From a bacterium (GTDB taxonomy: Bacteria > CAIWAD01), in assembly GCA_030685015.1 (NCBI GenBank), contig JAUXWS010000098.1:1-6073 (forward strand): 6,073 nucleotides of DNA. The letters run 5' to 3'. Position 1 is the first letter of the stretch. The number at the start of each line of letters is the position of its first letter. Under the pieces are notes generated by a model. That model ran no database searches. It was not told where the DNA came from and saw nothing but the letters and a program-made list of their open reading frames with translations. Positions 5,701 to 6,073 of the stretch are shown piece by piece. The translations under genes were made by a program, and so were the position numbers.

Positions 5701-5729
5701 CTGGTAGCCCATATGACGTTCTTTGTCAA
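5701..5729 (-). promoter_or_regulatory. Candidate sigma70-type promoter for the operon
   Basis: A perfect -35 box, TTGACA (5729-5724), is followed after 17 bases by TACCAG (5706-5701), a poor -10. An overlapping CTGACA 10 bases upstream offers another -35 with CATATG as -10. A weak core with half-sites of an inverted repeat immediately upstream is what an activator-dependent promoter looks like. It lies 33 bp from the HTH start. Confidence 0.4.
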
Positions 5730-5731
5730 TC

Positions 5732-5789
5732 TTGTCAGGCCGTCCAGCGCTACACGCGCGATCTCTGAAAGCCTTCCCTGGCCTGACAA
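5732..5789. repeat. Split inverted repeat TTGTCAGGCC, 38-bp spacer
   Basis: TTGTCAGGCC (5732-5741) and GGCCTGACAA (5780-5789) are perfect 10-bp inverted copies. The inner arm ends two bases from the operon's TTGACA -35 box. The spacer is nearly four helical turns, so both copies face about the same side of DNA, as expected for paired or looped protein binding. The HTH protein encoded next door is the natural candidate to bind it. Confidence 0.5.
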
Positions 5790-5903
5790 CCTTACGATCC
5801 CTCGCATGAGAGGAGAAGTCAACCACTTTCTACAAAATTCTTTCATTCACATTTTCACTCATTTCTTGAGCATGATTCTCCTACATAATCTTGACACATC
5901 TTG

Positions 5904-5932
5904 TTGTGATGATCATTCATCACATTCATAAT
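5904..5932 (+). promoter_or_regulatory. Candidate promoter for the right-hand gene
   Basis: TTGTGA (5904-5909) and CATAAT (5927-5932) are 17 bases apart. They match the sigma70 -35 at four of six and the -10 at five of six positions. It lies in the AT-rich block and would give a leader of about 105 bases before the start at 6044. A perfect TTGACA also occurs at 5891-5896 and another at 5988-5993, but neither has an acceptable -10. Confidence 0.45.
5905..5924. promoter_or_regulatory. Operator-like palindrome over rightward promoter
   Basis: TGTGATGA (5905-5912) and TCATCACA (5917-5924) are perfect inverted arms around TCAT. The palindrome covers most of the candidate -35 box and the spacer of the rightward promoter, so a protein bound there would block RNA polymerase. 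It does not resemble the TTGTCAGGCC repeat or the 133-153 palindrome, so a different regulator is likely. Confidence 0.5.
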
Positions 5933-5951
5933 CCCGATTACGCAGCAGTTT

Positions 5952-5969
5952 CAGCTACCGAAGTGGCTG
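5952..5969 (+). repeat. Leader stem-loop
   Basis: CAGCTAC (5952-5958) and GTGGCTG (5963-5969) form a 7-bp stem with one G-U pair and a CGAA loop in the rightward transcript. On the other strand the loop would be the stable C(UUCG)G with one C-A mismatch. It lies within the predicted leader of the right-hand gene and has no U-tract, so it is not a terminator. Confidence 0.35.
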
Positions 5970-5978
5970 CTGATCAAG

Positions 5979-5992
5979 GTCAATGAGTTGAC
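5979..5992 (+). repeat. Short inverted repeat GTCAA-TGAG-TTGAC
   Basis: Five-base perfect arms with a four-base centre lie between two larger leader hairpins. It also carries one of the TTGACA sequences of the region. Chance occurrence is quite possible at this size. Confidence 0.25.
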
Positions 5993-6013
5993 ATGTCCCA
6001 CCCCGGGCCGATC

Positions 6014-6032
6014 TTCGTGACGCATTCACGAA
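6014..6032 (+). promoter_or_regulatory. Hairpin abutting the ribosome binding site of right gene
   Basis: TTCGTGA (6014-6020) and TCACGAA (6026-6032) form a perfect 7-bp stem with a five-base loop. The AGGAG Shine-Dalgarno (6033-6037) begins at the very next base, six bases before the ATG at 6044. The stem leaves AGGAG exposed but could hinder or help ribosome docking, or serve as a protein-binding site for translational control. Confidence 0.4.
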
Positions 6033-6043
6033 AGGAGCCCATC

Positions 6044-6073
6044 ATGCCGTCCTCACTCAGTATCCAGTTTCAG
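6044..6073 (+). CDS. 5' end of a truncated unknown gene, divergent
   Basis: Only ten codons are in the window (MPSSLSIQFQ). The ATG (6044-6046) follows AGGAG with a six-base gap, an excellent site, and lies downstream of a candidate promoter and a structured leader. Too little protein is visible to name a family. Its position, divergent from the HTH-primase operon and sharing its control region, suggests a regulator or another element gene, but that is inference. Confidence 0.6.
   Translation, partial: MPSSLSIQFQ

Larger units (their letters stand above)
5669..6043. promoter_or_regulatory. Divergent control region between operon and right gene
   Basis: This 375-bp gene-free stretch separates the leftward operon from a rightward gene. 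It holds a candidate promoter for each direction, a 10-bp split inverted repeat beside the leftward -35 box (5732-5789), an operator-like palindrome over the rightward promoter (5905-5924) and three leader inverted repeats (5952-5969, 5979-5992, 6014-6032). Bases 5821-5940 are only about one-third G+C (39 of 120 counted), in strong contrast to the genes around it. Confidence 0.65.

Noticed and set aside
5232-5846. 204-codon minus-strand frame overlapping the HTH gene
   Set aside because: Different frame from the HTH domain; Gly/Pro/Arg-rich shadow.
5861-5880. Tiny minus-strand leader frame (MLKK) after AGGAG
   Set aside because: Four codons only and 200 bp from the operon start; most likely chance.
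5891-5896. Perfect TTGACA as -35 for the right gene
   Set aside because: No acceptable -10 at 16-18 bases; the TTGTGA/CATAAT pair downstream is better.
5713-5931. Small + strand frame in the divergent control region
   Set aside because: No ribosome binding site, crosses the AT-rich promoter block, no domain.
1-6073. CRISPR arrays, tRNA, rRNA, insertion sequences
   Set aside because: No regularly spaced repeats, cloverleaf, rRNA motifs or transposase were seen.

Overview
The window looks like a compact replication module from a bacterial mobile or accessory element (plasmid, integrative element or satellite/phage island). The host is GC-rich and probably Gram-negative, with Pseudomonadota a guess. 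Strong AGGAG-type ribosome binding sites, ATGA gene overlaps and a short AT-rich control region all point to bacteria. No integrase, relaxase, rRNA or tRNA is visible, so the element class and species stay open.

Layout, right to left. A gene on the + strand starts at 6044 and runs off the right edge. A 375-bp divergent control region (5669-6043) separates it from a minus-strand operon. That operon reads: a small AlpA/excisionase-type winged-HTH protein (5668-5342); a large primase-helicase with zinc-binding, TOPRIM and Walker ATPase parts (5235-2701); a 141-residue frame (2664-2239); an unknown 217-residue protein (2224-1571); an HU/IHF-like protein (1574-1140); and an unknown 200-residue helical protein (1143-541). 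The last three are joined by ATGA stop/start overlaps, and the 217-residue gene follows the 141-residue frame by 14 bp. Past the final stop are a 10-bp GC hairpin and three G-quadruplex motifs. About 340 bp of non-coding DNA with several palindromes follows, and a second truncated minus-strand gene starts at 60 and runs off the left edge.

The most striking point is that the primase-helicase ends at a TAG codon (2703-2701) in the same frame as the 141-residue ORF. No other stop lies between them. The sequence just after the TAG already reads as protein, before any start codon. The combined 998-codon frame looks like a complete primase-helicase with its usual C-terminal winged-helix-like block. 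It ends in TDDIPF, a close match to the tip of single-stranded-DNA-binding protein (SSB). The other five complete genes all end in TGA. A point mutation, a sequencing error, amber readthrough or amber reassignment could each explain this.

How the genes may work together (inference): the HTH protein may control the divergent promoters. The primase-helicase would open and prime DNA, with an SSB-like tail recruiting host replication factors. The HU-like protein would shape DNA, and the two unknown co-translated proteins would be accessory factors. The flanking IRs and leader hairpins suggest tight regulation.
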